The translations under genes and the position numbers were made by a program. The notes beneath the pieces are model-generated. The model was not told the DNA's origin, did no database searches, and saw only the letters and a list, made by a program, of their open reading frames with translations. Shown piece by piece: positions 43,243 through 52,030 of a stretch of 64,000 nt of DNA; the first letter of the stretch is position 1, and each line of letters opens with the position of its first letter. This DNA is from JBBQWT01 sp038210375 (GTDB taxonomy: Bacteria > Acidobacteriota > Terriglobia > Terriglobales > Acidobacteriaceae), in the NCBI GenBank assembly GCA_038210375.1, contig JBBQWT010000003.1, positions 151,047 through 215,046 of the forward strand, given 5' to 3'.

Positions 43243-44151
43243 TCAGACTGGAGCCTCGCCGGTTGGTTTGGTGAGTATCGTAATCTCTCCCCGCTGGGTG
43301 ACGGCGAAGTTGTGCCGTGCTATAGCCACCCTGAAGGGATCACCGCATCCTGTTCTCATCCAGTCATGCAACTCGATGTAAATGGTATTGACGGCGCCCA
43401 GCCAAGGCTCAAAGTTGGAACCGAAAATCTGTTCCTCGGCGCGTTCCACGTCGAGCTTCAAAATATCGATCCGTTCGGCTTGCGACTGGGCCATCAGCTG
43501 GGCGATGGTTACACCCTTGATGTTTCTCTCGGCCGGGCTGCCCTCTGCTCCCACCTGGAATGCATATTTCTGTTCGCCGGGATTATTGATTCGCAGCGGT
43601 ATTGCCTCCGGCCAGATTGCCGCCTGGAGCGCCTTTATATTTCCATAGCCCAGAACATTGGCGGAGAGGCATTCGAAGTTGGAGCCTTCTGGCTCCACGG
43701 CGATGACTTGTGCATGGGGATAACGGTTGGCAAAATAAAGCGAGGCATATCCGGCGTAAGCCCCGCCGTCGATGATGAATTTGATTTTTTTTTCGTCCCC
43801 GGATACGGCGGTTCGAGAACTCGCCTTCTCCGGCGCATTGAATTGGCGCCCACTATATTGCTCTTCCAGAAAAATCTGTTCAAATGTGACAACGTCGGTG
43901 GTATTCAGCCGAAAGGTTATCCGGGAACGAACCCCGGGGACCCTTACCCTGACCTGCTTACCGCCATCGGTCTTCAGAAGCCCTGCCAATGACGGGATGA
44001 CCCGCAGCTTCACCATCAAACTGAGGCCAGACACGACTCCAAATGCCGCAATATATTTACCAGCTAGCGTTGCGATCCGGCGTATTGGGTTTGGTCGATC
44101 GCGCAACGCTTTCCTCGTCGGCCCAGGAGGGTGCGTCCTCTTTATGGGCAA
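43243..44151 (-). CDS. FkbM-family SAM-dependent methyltransferase
   Basis: A 302-residue protein with the FkbM fold: RITFRLNTTDVVTFEQIFLEEQY, then the SAM motif IIDGGAYAGYASLYFANRYP, AVEPEGSNFECLSANV, DILKLDVERAEEQIF and TIYIELHDWM. FkbM enzymes methylate hydroxyls, often on sugars of surface glycans. It converges on ada (7-bp gap) and lies back to back with two glycosyltransferases, suggesting a role in decorating a glycan. The annotated TTG start has no ribosome site; ATG 44016 is an alternative but would cut the N-terminal part. Confidence 0.85.
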   Translation of the reverse strand: MPIKRTHPPGPTRKALRDRPNPIRRIATLAGKYIAAFGVVSGLSLMVKLRVIPSLAGLLKTDGGKQVRVRVPGVRSRITFRLNTTDVVTFEQIFLEEQYSGRQFNAPEKASSRTAVSGDEKKIKFIIDGGAYAGYASLYFANRYPHAQVIAVEPEGSNFECLSANVLGYGNIKALQAAIWPEAIPLRINNPGEQKYAFQVGAEGSPAERNIKGVTIAQLMAQSQAERIDILKLDVERAEEQIFGSNFEPWLGAVNTIYIELHDWMRTGCGDPFRVAIARHNFAVTQRGEITILTKPTGEAPV

Positions 44152-44316
44152 TCCGCAGATTGTATTTCGGCTGGGTCCCTCCGGCCAGTTTTTTCACGAA
44201 CGCATAGCAGACGGAGGCGCATAATCGGAATTGCGCCGCGCCTACCCGGTTGAGGTTTCTCGAACAGCGGGGTCTGGTAACATCGGGCGCGCTCATTTGG
44301 GCTGGACAAGCCGAAT

Positions 44317-45348
44317 ATGAAGGTCATGGTGGCGGGCGAATGGCGGCGCAACATTTACCAGGAGGCCCTGGCCGCCGGGTTCGCGACTCTCGGTTGCACC
44401 GTCATACCTTTTAAGACTTTGGATTACGCTGCGTCGGAAATTCAGAACCGCATTGAGCGCAAGCTGATGTTCGGTCCGAAGATGAACGCGCTGAATCGTA
44501 ATCTGCGTGACGCGGTACAGCGGGATAGACCTGAAGCGCTTTTCCTATACCGCTGCGTGGATATCTATCCCGAAACTCTCCGGGAGTTGAAAAAGTCGAT
44601 TCCGGAGCTGGTCATCGCCAGCTATAACAATGACAATCCATTCGATGATGGACGCGCCTTCATTCAATGGCGGCTCTATTTTCGATACATTCGTAATTGC
44701 GACATCAATTACATGTTTCGCATTGGTAATGTTGAACAGGCCCAGGCCCATGGAGTCCCCAATCCCCAACTGCTGCTGCCCTACTTCGTGCAGGGGTTCC
44801 ACCGGCCTCTTTGCCCTGAACCGATGATGTCACCCAGCGAAGTGGTGTTCGTCGGTCACTACGAACCTGATGGCCGCCGTGAATATGTGGAGCACCTGCT
44901 GGCCAATGGCGTGCCGCTGAAAATCTATGGGAACCGCTGGGATGAAGTCCCCCGCTCGTCCTTGATCCGCCGCCAGAAGATTGACATGATTTGGGGAGAG
45001 GAATCAGTGCGCATCATTGCCGGGGCGAAAATGGCTCTTGTTTTCCTGTCGGGAAGAAATCACGATCAATACACAACCCGCTGTTTCGAGATTCCCGCGT
45101 GCGGAAGCCTTATGCTGGCGCCCCGCACCGCGGAATTACAAAGCCTTTTTCAAGAAGGAAAAGAGGCAATATTTTACAGCTCCCCGGACGAATTACTGAA
45201 TCACGTTCGTAATTTTGCAGAGAATGAATCCGCGCGAAAAGCCATTGCCGAGCGCGGCTACCGGCGTTGCCTGCACAGCCAGCACAGCAACATAGCGCGC
45301 GCCCGGCAGGTACTGCGCGATATTTCCGTATTGCGGGCTGCGCAATAA
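44317..45348 (+). CDS. CgeB-like glycosyltransferase
   Basis: A 343-residue GT-B-like protein. The N-terminal half (VMVAGEWRRNIYQEAL, PEALFLYRCVDIYPETLRELK, IASYNNDNPF) and the C-terminal Glyco_trans_1_2-type half (VVFVGHYEPDGRREYVEHLL, LVFLSGRNHDQYTTRCFEIPACGSLMLAPRTAEL) match CgeB/spore-maturation-type glycosyltransferases. Acceptor unknown. It begins a two-gene unit with the next glycosyltransferase (54-bp gap), probably for surface glycan assembly. Confidence 0.83.
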   Translation: MKVMVAGEWRRNIYQEALAAGFATLGCTVIPFKTLDYAASEIQNRIERKLMFGPKMNALNRNLRDAVQRDRPEALFLYRCVDIYPETLRELKKSIPELVIASYNNDNPFDDGRAFIQWRLYFRYIRNCDINYMFRIGNVEQAQAHGVPNPQLLLPYFVQGFHRPLCPEPMMSPSEVVFVGHYEPDGRREYVEHLLANGVPLKIYGNRWDEVPRSSLIRRQKIDMIWGEESVRIIAGAKMALVFLSGRNHDQYTTRCFEIPACGSLMLAPRTAELQSLFQEGKEAIFYSSPDELLNHVRNFAENESARKAIAERGYRRCLHSQHSNIARARQVLRDISVLRAAQ

Positions 45349-45402
45349 TCATCATTAGCGCGGCGACTACCCTTTTCTCGTTTCCTTGAACCGCTCCTTA
45401 CT

Positions 45403-46449
45403 ATGATCATCGCCTACGATGGCCGTCCCTTACATAAACCATATTGGGGGGTGGGACGGATGGTGACCAGCGTGTGTTCGCGTCTGCCCGCTCGTTGTTC
45501 GTTGACCGGGCTCGCCCCGAGCTACCAGGCGCCAGACGGTCCAGACCTTATCACCTGGCCGTCTCTTCCCCGGCTTAACCTGGCGATGTTCGAAGCCAGC
45601 ACCCTGCTGGCGGGAAAGTACCACATCTATTGGGGCACGAACCATGTCATCCCACAACTTTGCGACCGTCCCGCGGTAGTTACAGTTCATGACTTGAGCT
45701 GGCTCATTTACGCGAATGGTCATCCCACTCTGCGCTATCAAGCGTGGCGCATGACTTCCTCGATGCGGCGCGCCCACTCCATCATCACTGTGTCGCACAC
45801 CACCGCTAGCGACCTTGCCGACCTGATGCCGGAGCTTAGATCCCGGATTGTAGTGGCGCTCAACGGTTTGAATTTTCAAGAGGACGAATCCTGCGAGTTG
45901 TGCGAAGCACGCACCGAAGCGCCTTACGTGCTGATGCTGGGCGCTCACGGCCCGCGCAAGAACCTTCCATTGGCGCTCGCGTCGGTCAGGAGCATTCCGG
46001 GCGATATGCGCCTGGTGCTGACCGGGGAGGTCCACGCATGCTTTCGCGACATCATTCGCCGTGACCAGAATGTGATGGAGGTCACCGGCGTGCTTCCCGA
46101 CAATGAATTGTTCAAGCTCGCCAGGCGGGCAGTTGCCCTGCTGTACCCTTCGCGATATGAAGGGTTTGGAATGCCCATGGTGGAAGCCATGGCAGCAGGT
46201 TGTCCGGTGCTGGCGCTGGATACGCCGATCTCCCGCGAAATTGGAGGAGAGGCAGCCTGGTACCTGCCCGAGGAGCCTTTGCCCTGGGCCCGCGCGATCA
46301 ACGTACTCAGAATCAACCCCCGCCGGAGATTGGAAATGCAGCTTGCCGGACGCCAGAATATCCGGCGTTTCTCCTGGGACCGGACTGCAGACGTGTATGC
46401 ACAGGTATTTGATTGCATCTCTAACGTCCCGGGTGGAACGCTCGATTAA
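45403..46449 (+). CDS. Glycosyltransferase family 4 protein
   Basis: A 348-residue GT-B glycosyltransferase. It starts MIIAYDGRPLHKPYWGVGR, with VVTVHDLSWL, APYVLMLGAHGPRKNLPLAL and the donor-binding block ALLYPSRYEGFGMPMVEAMAAG followed by PVLALDTPISREIGGEAAWY. This layout is that of mannosyl- and similar transferases of family GT4. Likely retaining, using a nucleotide-activated sugar. Partner of the CgeB-like enzyme upstream. Confidence 0.9.
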   Translation: MIIAYDGRPLHKPYWGVGRMVTSVCSRLPARCSLTGLAPSYQAPDGPDLITWPSLPRLNLAMFEASTLLAGKYHIYWGTNHVIPQLCDRPAVVTVHDLSWLIYANGHPTLRYQAWRMTSSMRRAHSIITVSHTTASDLADLMPELRSRIVVALNGLNFQEDESCELCEARTEAPYVLMLGAHGPRKNLPLALASVRSIPGDMRLVLTGEVHACFRDIIRRDQNVMEVTGVLPDNELFKLARRAVALLYPSRYEGFGMPMVEAMAAGCPVLALDTPISREIGGEAAWYLPEEPLPWARAINVLRINPRRRLEMQLAGRQNIRRFSWDRTADVYAQVFDCISNVPGGTLD

Positions 46450-46578
46450 ACTGCTGCTAGGAGACCGCAAGAAGGCACCAAAGGCTCTGCCGAGAAGTTA
46501 CTTTGGTATATCGTCAAGTCTTTGACTGTGGTTTAGGATTAGGACATCGCATTCGACCTTATGTGACTGGTGCCCCCG

Positions 46579-49146
46579 ATGCTGGATGCAAAACAAGTAA
46601 AAATTCAAGGTTTACGCTTCGCTCGGTCTCTGCAGATCGCGCTGAAATCGGCGATCATGTTTTCCGCGGTGCACCCCAGCGCCGAACGATTTATCGGACA
46701 GTGTTTCGAGCATCTGAACAATGTCTTGAAACAATCTGGTCAGTTCACCTTCGGATTTGTTGATAACCAGATTTTGTTGAACTCCATTCTGACCTATGAC
46801 TCTTCCTTTGGATCGCTGGAAAAAGAATTTCTTAAGCGCGGAGTTTCCGCGGTTACCTTCAAGCCGGGGTTGACCTTGTACCAGTTCCAGCGTGTGATCA
46901 GCTTGCTCTCGGGCGCTCCCGAAGTCATTGAGCGGGCGGGCGGCTTGCGTGCATTCCTCGATCAGAATGAAATTGAAGGGGTAAGGTTTCTTCCGGCAGC
47001 GACCAACCAGAAGAAAAATGAGGAAGGCGACACCATCATCGAAACCGATTCTGAAGCCTTCGTAATGTCGAAGCAGTTTGCTTCCGAAGATGCTCCCAAA
47101 GATTTTATGGATTCCATCGATTCCCTGCTGGAATCGGCTTGCTACGACGTTTCCACCCGTTCGGCGGTAATGTCAGGGTTCGCCGCCATGGGAGCCGGAG
47201 ATTTCTCTCATGGCGTCCCCATCAATATGCCGGACACTCCCTATGGAGAGCCTTCGCAAGTCGAAGGGGGCTTCGGCAATGGCGGCTACAGCCCAGGGGC
47301 AGAACAAGCAGGGGCGGGCAGTGGCGGGTTTGCCGGCGGCCCAGGCGGAGGGTTTGCCGGTGCACCGAGCGGCGGGTTTGCCGGCGGATCGGGCCCGGGA
47401 GGAGGTTATGGCGGCGAAGGTGGGGAAGGGAAAGTCATCAAGGAAAGAAAGTTTTTCGCCGCGGGCAAGCCGCTGAGTTTTATTGATCTCATGGAAAACT
47501 CAGTGGAACGTTCCCTGATCGAGGAACAGGGAAACCCCCGCAAGTCCTGTATGGCGCTGGGAAAGATCCTGGCCGATATGGGGGTGGATAAGATCCTGGC
47601 ATCTTTCCCGGAGGAGCGCCGCGAGGAGATCGGCGGGATGCCTCCGGAGCAGATTGCGGGTGAGTTTATCGAAGATACGGCGTTGCAGTGGGCCGGCAAC
47701 CGTTTCAAGAGCGCCGATGATACGCCGGGCAAGATGGTCATCGACGATGAGGTGGTGAAGGTGCTGGCGCGCAGCCTTCAGGCCACTCAGAATTCCGCGC
47801 GGCTGGCCAAAAAGCTCACGCAATTCATCAAGGATTACGCCATCCCTCCACATATACGCGACAAGATACAGGATGAGCTGCGCTGGACGGCGCTGGGCGC
47901 TCCGGCTCGATTCAAACATTTGATGGAGATTCGTCATTATTCTTCCGTGGAGTTCCGCCGCCTGATGGAATTTACCAAGGAACTGGTGACGCTGCGCCAG
48001 ATTGAAAAGGCCGGTGAACTGGCCATCCATTACTTCGATTTTCTCGAAGATGAAAAACTGGAACTCGATATTGCGGAGTTGAGCCGGGCGCCGGAAGTCA
48101 TTCGCAGCATCCCTCTGGCGCGCGTCGGCTTTGTTCCTACCGTGATCGAGCGGCTGACCAAAGTGCTGGCCCGCGAAGATGTTTCAGGGTTGATTCACTT
48201 TCAAACCGCCAATGCTTTGAGCGTGCTGTCGCAATCCATTAGCGGATTCGAGGATTTTGAACACGTTCTGGGCATCGGTTTGGCGCTCGATCGTTCGCAG
48301 AAGCGGGACTCGGCCAAGCACCGGAAATGCTGTGTTTCGGGGCTGTCGCGGCTCTTGCCGGAAATCGGCATCGAGAGAGTGATCGAACTGTTTCTGCTGC
48401 AGCCGGATGATGCGACGTGGGCCAAGACCGCCACCAATTTGCTGCGATATTCGGCGCCCGCCAGCGTGGAAAAAGTTTTTGCCCGGCTCATCGAAGAAAA
48501 AGACACTCGCAAGCGGCTGGCTCTGCTTCGCTTGACTACTCAACTTCGGGCTGAAGCCGTGGAAGTCGCGGTTAAGCACCTGGAAGACGACCGCTGGTTC
48601 GTGGTGCGCAACATGTGCAGCGTTCTCGCGGACCTCGAGGATCCGCAGCTTGCGACTCATATTGCGTCGGCTCTGCAGCATCCGGACGCGCGAGTACAGG
48701 AGGCTGCTTTCAAGGCCTTGATCAAGAGCCGCGCTTCCAGCGGCAGGGGCAAGGTGCTGGCCGAGGCCCTGCCCAAACTGGCTCCCAACATCCTCGACCG
48801 GGCGCTCGACGAGTTGCTCTATCTCAAAGACAGCGATGCCATTCCCGCGCTGGAGAAGTTCATTGTGGACGAGGCCAGCAAAGTTTCGATTTCTCGAAAA
48901 GCGGTGCAGGTCCTGGCCAATGTTCCCGGGGAACAAAACCTGCCTGCCCTGCAGAACGTTTTTCTGCTGAAGACCTTGAACCCAGCCACGCGGCGTGCCG
49001 CCCTGTTCGCCATTGCCAATCACTACTCGCCGCAGTCGCGCAAGTTTTTAGAAGACTACGAAACCATTCATGACCCGCTGGCCGAAGACTTTCTCTCCAG
49101 CGAGGTGCGCACCGCCTTGGAAAAATCCGCACCGCGTCCCAACTGA
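46579..49146 (+). CDS. HEAT-repeat protein with Gly-rich insert (tandem paralogue 1)
   Basis: An 855-residue soluble protein with no signal peptide. An N-terminal module (about 1-120: LRFARSLQIALKSAIMFSAV, SAERFIGQCFEHLNNVLK, FLKRGVSAVTFKPGL) is followed by an acidic linker and a Gly-rich stretch with three GGFAG units (about 250-285). A helical region comes next (about 290-440), and then HEAT-like repeats to the C-terminus (KHLEDDRWFVVRNMCSVLADL, ASALQHPDARVQEAAFKALI). Starts at ATG 46579, matching the MLD start of its paralogue 146 bases downstream. Function unknown; HEAT solenoids usually bind proteins. A GTG nine bases upstream is an alternative start. Confidence 0.75.
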   Translation: MLDAKQVKIQGLRFARSLQIALKSAIMFSAVHPSAERFIGQCFEHLNNVLKQSGQFTFGFVDNQILLNSILTYDSSFGSLEKEFLKRGVSAVTFKPGLTLYQFQRVISLLSGAPEVIERAGGLRAFLDQNEIEGVRFLPAATNQKKNEEGDTIIETDSEAFVMSKQFASEDAPKDFMDSIDSLLESACYDVSTRSAVMSGFAAMGAGDFSHGVPINMPDTPYGEPSQVEGGFGNGGYSPGAEQAGAGSGGFAGGPGGGFAGAPSGGFAGGSGPGGGYGGEGGEGKVIKERKFFAAGKPLSFIDLMENSVERSLIEEQGNPRKSCMALGKILADMGVDKILASFPEERREEIGGMPPEQIAGEFIEDTALQWAGNRFKSADDTPGKMVIDDEVVKVLARSLQATQNSARLAKKLTQFIKDYAIPPHIRDKIQDELRWTALGAPARFKHLMEIRHYSSVEFRRLMEFTKELVTLRQIEKAGELAIHYFDFLEDEKLELDIAELSRAPEVIRSIPLARVGFVPTVIERLTKVLAREDVSGLIHFQTANALSVLSQSISGFEDFEHVLGIGLALDRSQKRDSAKHRKCCVSGLSRLLPEIGIERVIELFLLQPDDATWAKTATNLLRYSAPASVEKVFARLIEEKDTRKRLALLRLTTQLRAEAVEVAVKHLEDDRWFVVRNMCSVLADLEDPQLATHIASALQHPDARVQEAAFKALIKSRASSGRGKVLAEALPKLAPNILDRALDELLYLKDSDAIPALEKFIVDEASKVSISRKAVQVLANVPGEQNLPALQNVFLLKTLNPATRRAALFAIANHYSPQSRKFLEDYETIHDPLAEDFLSSEVRTALEKSAPRPN

Positions 49147-49291
49147 GGCGCGCCACATCAACCCCTGGACGGCGATTTTCAGCACAATATCTCCGCGTTC
49201 AGCGTGTTACTACCGTTATTCAGCCTCCCGGTTTCGCTTTCATCGCCCGCCAAACAGGCTTAAGCTCAAATAATCAGGAGATCGGTACGGC

Positions 49292-51049
49292 ATGCTCGAT
49301 AGCGACGAGATTTACGCTTTGGGTTTGCGCTTCGCGCATTCTCTGCAGGCCTCACTCAGGTCGTTGACCACTTTTGCGCCGGAACACCAGAGCGCGCAGA
49401 AACCGGTGCAGCAGAGCTTTGATTTCTTGAATGACCTGCTGAAAAAACAAGGCCAGTTTACCCTCGGCTTTCGCGACAATCACGTGGTCCTCAACGACCT
49501 TTTGACCGTCGAATCCTCGCTGGCCCCGCTGGAAAAAGAATTCCTCAAACGCGGAATTGGCGCGGTTATTTTCACTCCCGGGCTGACCGTCACCCGTTTC
49601 AAGAGACTGATCGGAATTCTTTCATCCCCGACCCACGCGCCGGAAACCTCGGGCGCCCCAGAGCAACCAGCCCACGAAGAAATTGACGGCATCCAGATCG
49701 TGCCACTGGCGAGCCAATCGAAAGAAAAAGATGCGCCTTCAATAGCTGATCCGCCAGATGAACCTGGGGCGCTGGCCGGTGAAGAACCAACTCGCGACCC
49801 CGCGGAGCTGGCATGGCTGGGCCAGAGCAATCCCGATAAGTTTGCCCATCTCATGGAAATCAGCCGCTACACGCCCGCGGAATTTGGCCGCCTGGTGGAA
49901 TTTCTAAAAACTCTTGTGTTGGGGCGTGAACTGGGCCAGGCCACCGACCTAGCCACTCATTACTTCGAGTTTCTTGATGAAGATGAGTTGCGGATCAGGC
50001 GTGAAGAGATCGACCGCGCCGCGGAACTGGTGCGCACCGTGTCGGTGGCGCGCGTCAATTATGTCGTGCCTACCGTGGAACGGCTGGGCCACACGCTGAT
50101 ACGCGAGGATGTCGCCGACGGCGTCCACGCCGCCGCCGCGGGCATTCTGAGTACGTTGTCCCAAGCCATCGTGCACTTTGAAGAGTTCGCGGAGGTATTC
50201 GCCATTGGCCGCGTCCTCGACCAGTCGCGCAAGCGCAATCCCGCGCTGCATCAACGCTGCTGCGGTGACGCCTTGAACCGCATGCTGCCCGCCACCACGG
50301 TGGAGCGGATCATCGAAATTTACCTGGTGCGGCGAGACGATTCGGCGTGGGCGAAGATGGCTGCCGGAATGCTCCGGTTTGGCGCGCCCGCCAGCATTGA
50401 AAAAGTTTTTGCTCACCTCATCGATGAGAAAGACGCACGTTCCCGCATCGCGATCCTGCGCCTGATAGGTATGTTGCGGCTGGAAGCGCTGGACGTGGCC
50501 CGCAAGCACCTGCATGACGGCCGCTGGTATGTGGTCCGCAACATGTGCAATTTGCTGGCCCAGATTGAAGACCCTGATCTGGCCCAGCATATCGGCCCGG
50601 CGCTGCAACACCCCGACGCGCGCGTACAGGAGGCGGCTTTCAACGCCACCATCAAAGGACGAGGACCGGGACGCTCCGCGGTGCTCGCTAATTCTCTTTC
50701 TGGAATGGCTCCCAGTGTCATGGAAAAGGCGCTCGACGAGCTGATGTTTATGAAGGACCCGGAAAGCGTGCCCGGACTGGTGGACCTTGTTGCCGCCAAA
50801 ACGGCCAACCGCGAGCTCATCAATCGCGTCATCCAGATTATTAGTTCCATGCCCGGGGCCGGCGCCCGCCAGGGATTGGAAGGCATCTTCCGCATCAATA
50901 CTCTCGACTTCGCCACGCGCCGGGCTGCGCTTCGCTTGATCGCCCGCGACCCATCCCCCGAAGCCGCGGGGCTTCTCGCCGACCTCTCCCACATGCACGA
51001 CCCGCTGGCCATCGAGGCGCGCAAGAGCCTGGAAACCCGCAAGGTATAG
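49292..51049 (+). CDS. HEAT-repeat protein (tandem paralogue 2, short form)
   Basis: A 585-residue paralogue of the preceding protein. It keeps the N-terminal module (about 1-115: LRFAHSLQASLRSLTTFAPE, FLKRGIGAVIFTPGL) and the C-terminal HEAT-like repeats (KHLHDGRWYVVRNMCNLLAQI, GPALQHPDARVQEAAFNATI). It lacks about 220 residues that include the Gly-rich insert and helical region of the first copy. Both copies share the paired-repeat block ALDVARKHL..., so they derive from one duplication. Downstream gene is unrelated. A clear role is not deducible; co-expression and partner binding are likely. Confidence 0.75.
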   Translation: MLDSDEIYALGLRFAHSLQASLRSLTTFAPEHQSAQKPVQQSFDFLNDLLKKQGQFTLGFRDNHVVLNDLLTVESSLAPLEKEFLKRGIGAVIFTPGLTVTRFKRLIGILSSPTHAPETSGAPEQPAHEEIDGIQIVPLASQSKEKDAPSIADPPDEPGALAGEEPTRDPAELAWLGQSNPDKFAHLMEISRYTPAEFGRLVEFLKTLVLGRELGQATDLATHYFEFLDEDELRIRREEIDRAAELVRTVSVARVNYVVPTVERLGHTLIREDVADGVHAAAAGILSTLSQAIVHFEEFAEVFAIGRVLDQSRKRNPALHQRCCGDALNRMLPATTVERIIEIYLVRRDDSAWAKMAAGMLRFGAPASIEKVFAHLIDEKDARSRIAILRLIGMLRLEALDVARKHLHDGRWYVVRNMCNLLAQIEDPDLAQHIGPALQHPDARVQEAAFNATIKGRGPGRSAVLANSLSGMAPSVMEKALDELMFMKDPESVPGLVDLVAAKTANRELINRVIQIISSMPGAGARQGLEGIFRINTLDFATRRAALRLIARDPSPEAAGLLADLSHMHDPLAIEARKSLETRKV

Positions 51050-51112
51050 CGGATTCACCCCGTGCTCGCTTTTGACTTACCCTCTCATTTGATACCCTTT
51101 GATTCAGTCCCC

Positions 51113-52012
51113 ATGCCCAACCCATCGCAGAATTTTGGTTTTAGTGTGGCCCGTATGCCCGGGTCTGTAATGCATAAGCATTATTCCGGCCACGGTGGCT
51201 CCACCAGAAATTGGTTGCTGACCACTCTCCTGCTTGGTGCCATGGGCGCTTCTCCGCTGGCGCACGCCGCGCCTGTGGACGCCTACCGCGTCGTCCATGC
51301 TTATCCCCACGACGGCAACGCCTTCACCCAGGGACTTATTTTTCTGGATGGGAAGTTGTACGAAAGCACCGGCCTCTATGGCCGTTCGTCTATGCGAAGG
51401 GTAAGCCTCGGCGACGGCCGGGTCGAAAAACAGCATGACGTCGCGGCGGAGTTTTTTGCCGAGGGACTCACCAACTGGGGCAACACCCTGGTGCAGCTCA
51501 CCTGGAAGGCCCAGAAGGGATTTGTGTACGATCGCGGCAGCTTTCGCTTGCTGCGCACCTTTGAGTATTCCGGCGAAGGCTGGGGGCTCACCCAGGATGG
51601 GGCCCACCTTATTCTGTCTGACGGCTCCTCGTCGCTCCGTTTTCTCGACCCTAAAACCTTTCACGAAGTACGAAAAGTTTCGGTGACCGATGACGGCAAG
51701 CCCGTTACCGAACTGAACGAGCTGGAATATATTAACGGAGAAATTTACGCCAATATCTGGCAGACCAACCGCATCGCACGCATCTCACCTGCCACCGGCA
51801 AAGTGCTGGGGTGGATCGATCTCACCGGGATTTTATCAGCCGCCGACTCCACCCAGGCTGACGTGCTCAACGGCATCGCCTACGACCCGCAAAGGAAGCG
51901 CCTGTTTGTAACCGGCAAGCTTTGGCCCAAGCTGTTTGAAATCCAGATTCTGTCCTGGGGATCGGCCAGCGCCCGCAAAAAAACCAAATCCCATGCTGGT
52001 TTGGTTTTGTAG
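51113..52012 (+). CDS. Glutaminyl-peptide cyclotransferase (bacterial glutamine cyclase)
   Basis: A protein of about 299 residues with an export signal (TTLLLGAMGASPLAHA) and the bacterial/plant-type glutamine cyclase propeller: YPHDGNAFTQGLIF, LYESTGLYGRSS, EFFAEGLTNWGNTLVQLTWK, LSDGSSSLRFLDP, ELNELEYINGEIYANIWQ, LNGIAYDPQRKRLFVTGKLWPKLFEI. These enzymes cyclise N-terminal glutamine to pyroglutamate on exported proteins. Start is uncertain: GTG 51062, ATG 51113, 51155 or 51170 all fit, none with a clear ribosome site. Its C-terminal codons overlap the terminator of the opposing glycan operon. Confidence 0.87.
   Translation: MPNPSQNFGFSVARMPGSVMHKHYSGHGGSTRNWLLTTLLLGAMGASPLAHAAPVDAYRVVHAYPHDGNAFTQGLIFLDGKLYESTGLYGRSSMRRVSLGDGRVEKQHDVAAEFFAEGLTNWGNTLVQLTWKAQKGFVYDRGSFRLLRTFEYSGEGWGLTQDGAHLILSDGSSSLRFLDPKTFHEVRKVSVTDDGKPVTELNELEYINGEIYANIWQTNRIARISPATGKVLGWIDLTGILSAADSTQADVLNGIAYDPQRKRLFVTGKLWPKLFEIQILSWGSASARKKTKSHAGLVL
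51977..52008 (-). terminator. Intrinsic terminator of the minus-strand glycan operon, inside a convergent gene
   Basis: On the minus strand a perfect 9-bp stem AAAACCAAA / TTTGGTTTT (52000-52008 with 51980-51988) and an 11-base loop is followed by a T-run of seven. It lies 23 bases after the GT4 stop and within the last codons of the cyclotransferase gene, which reads the same bases on the plus strand. Confidence 0.8.
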
Positions 52013-52030
52013 CCTCCGAACACGATCACT

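Noticed and set aside
43759..44151. Possible frameshift in the FkbM gene from its irregular N-terminus
   Set aside because: The frame is open and continuous with proper FkbM blocks; only the start codon is uncertain.
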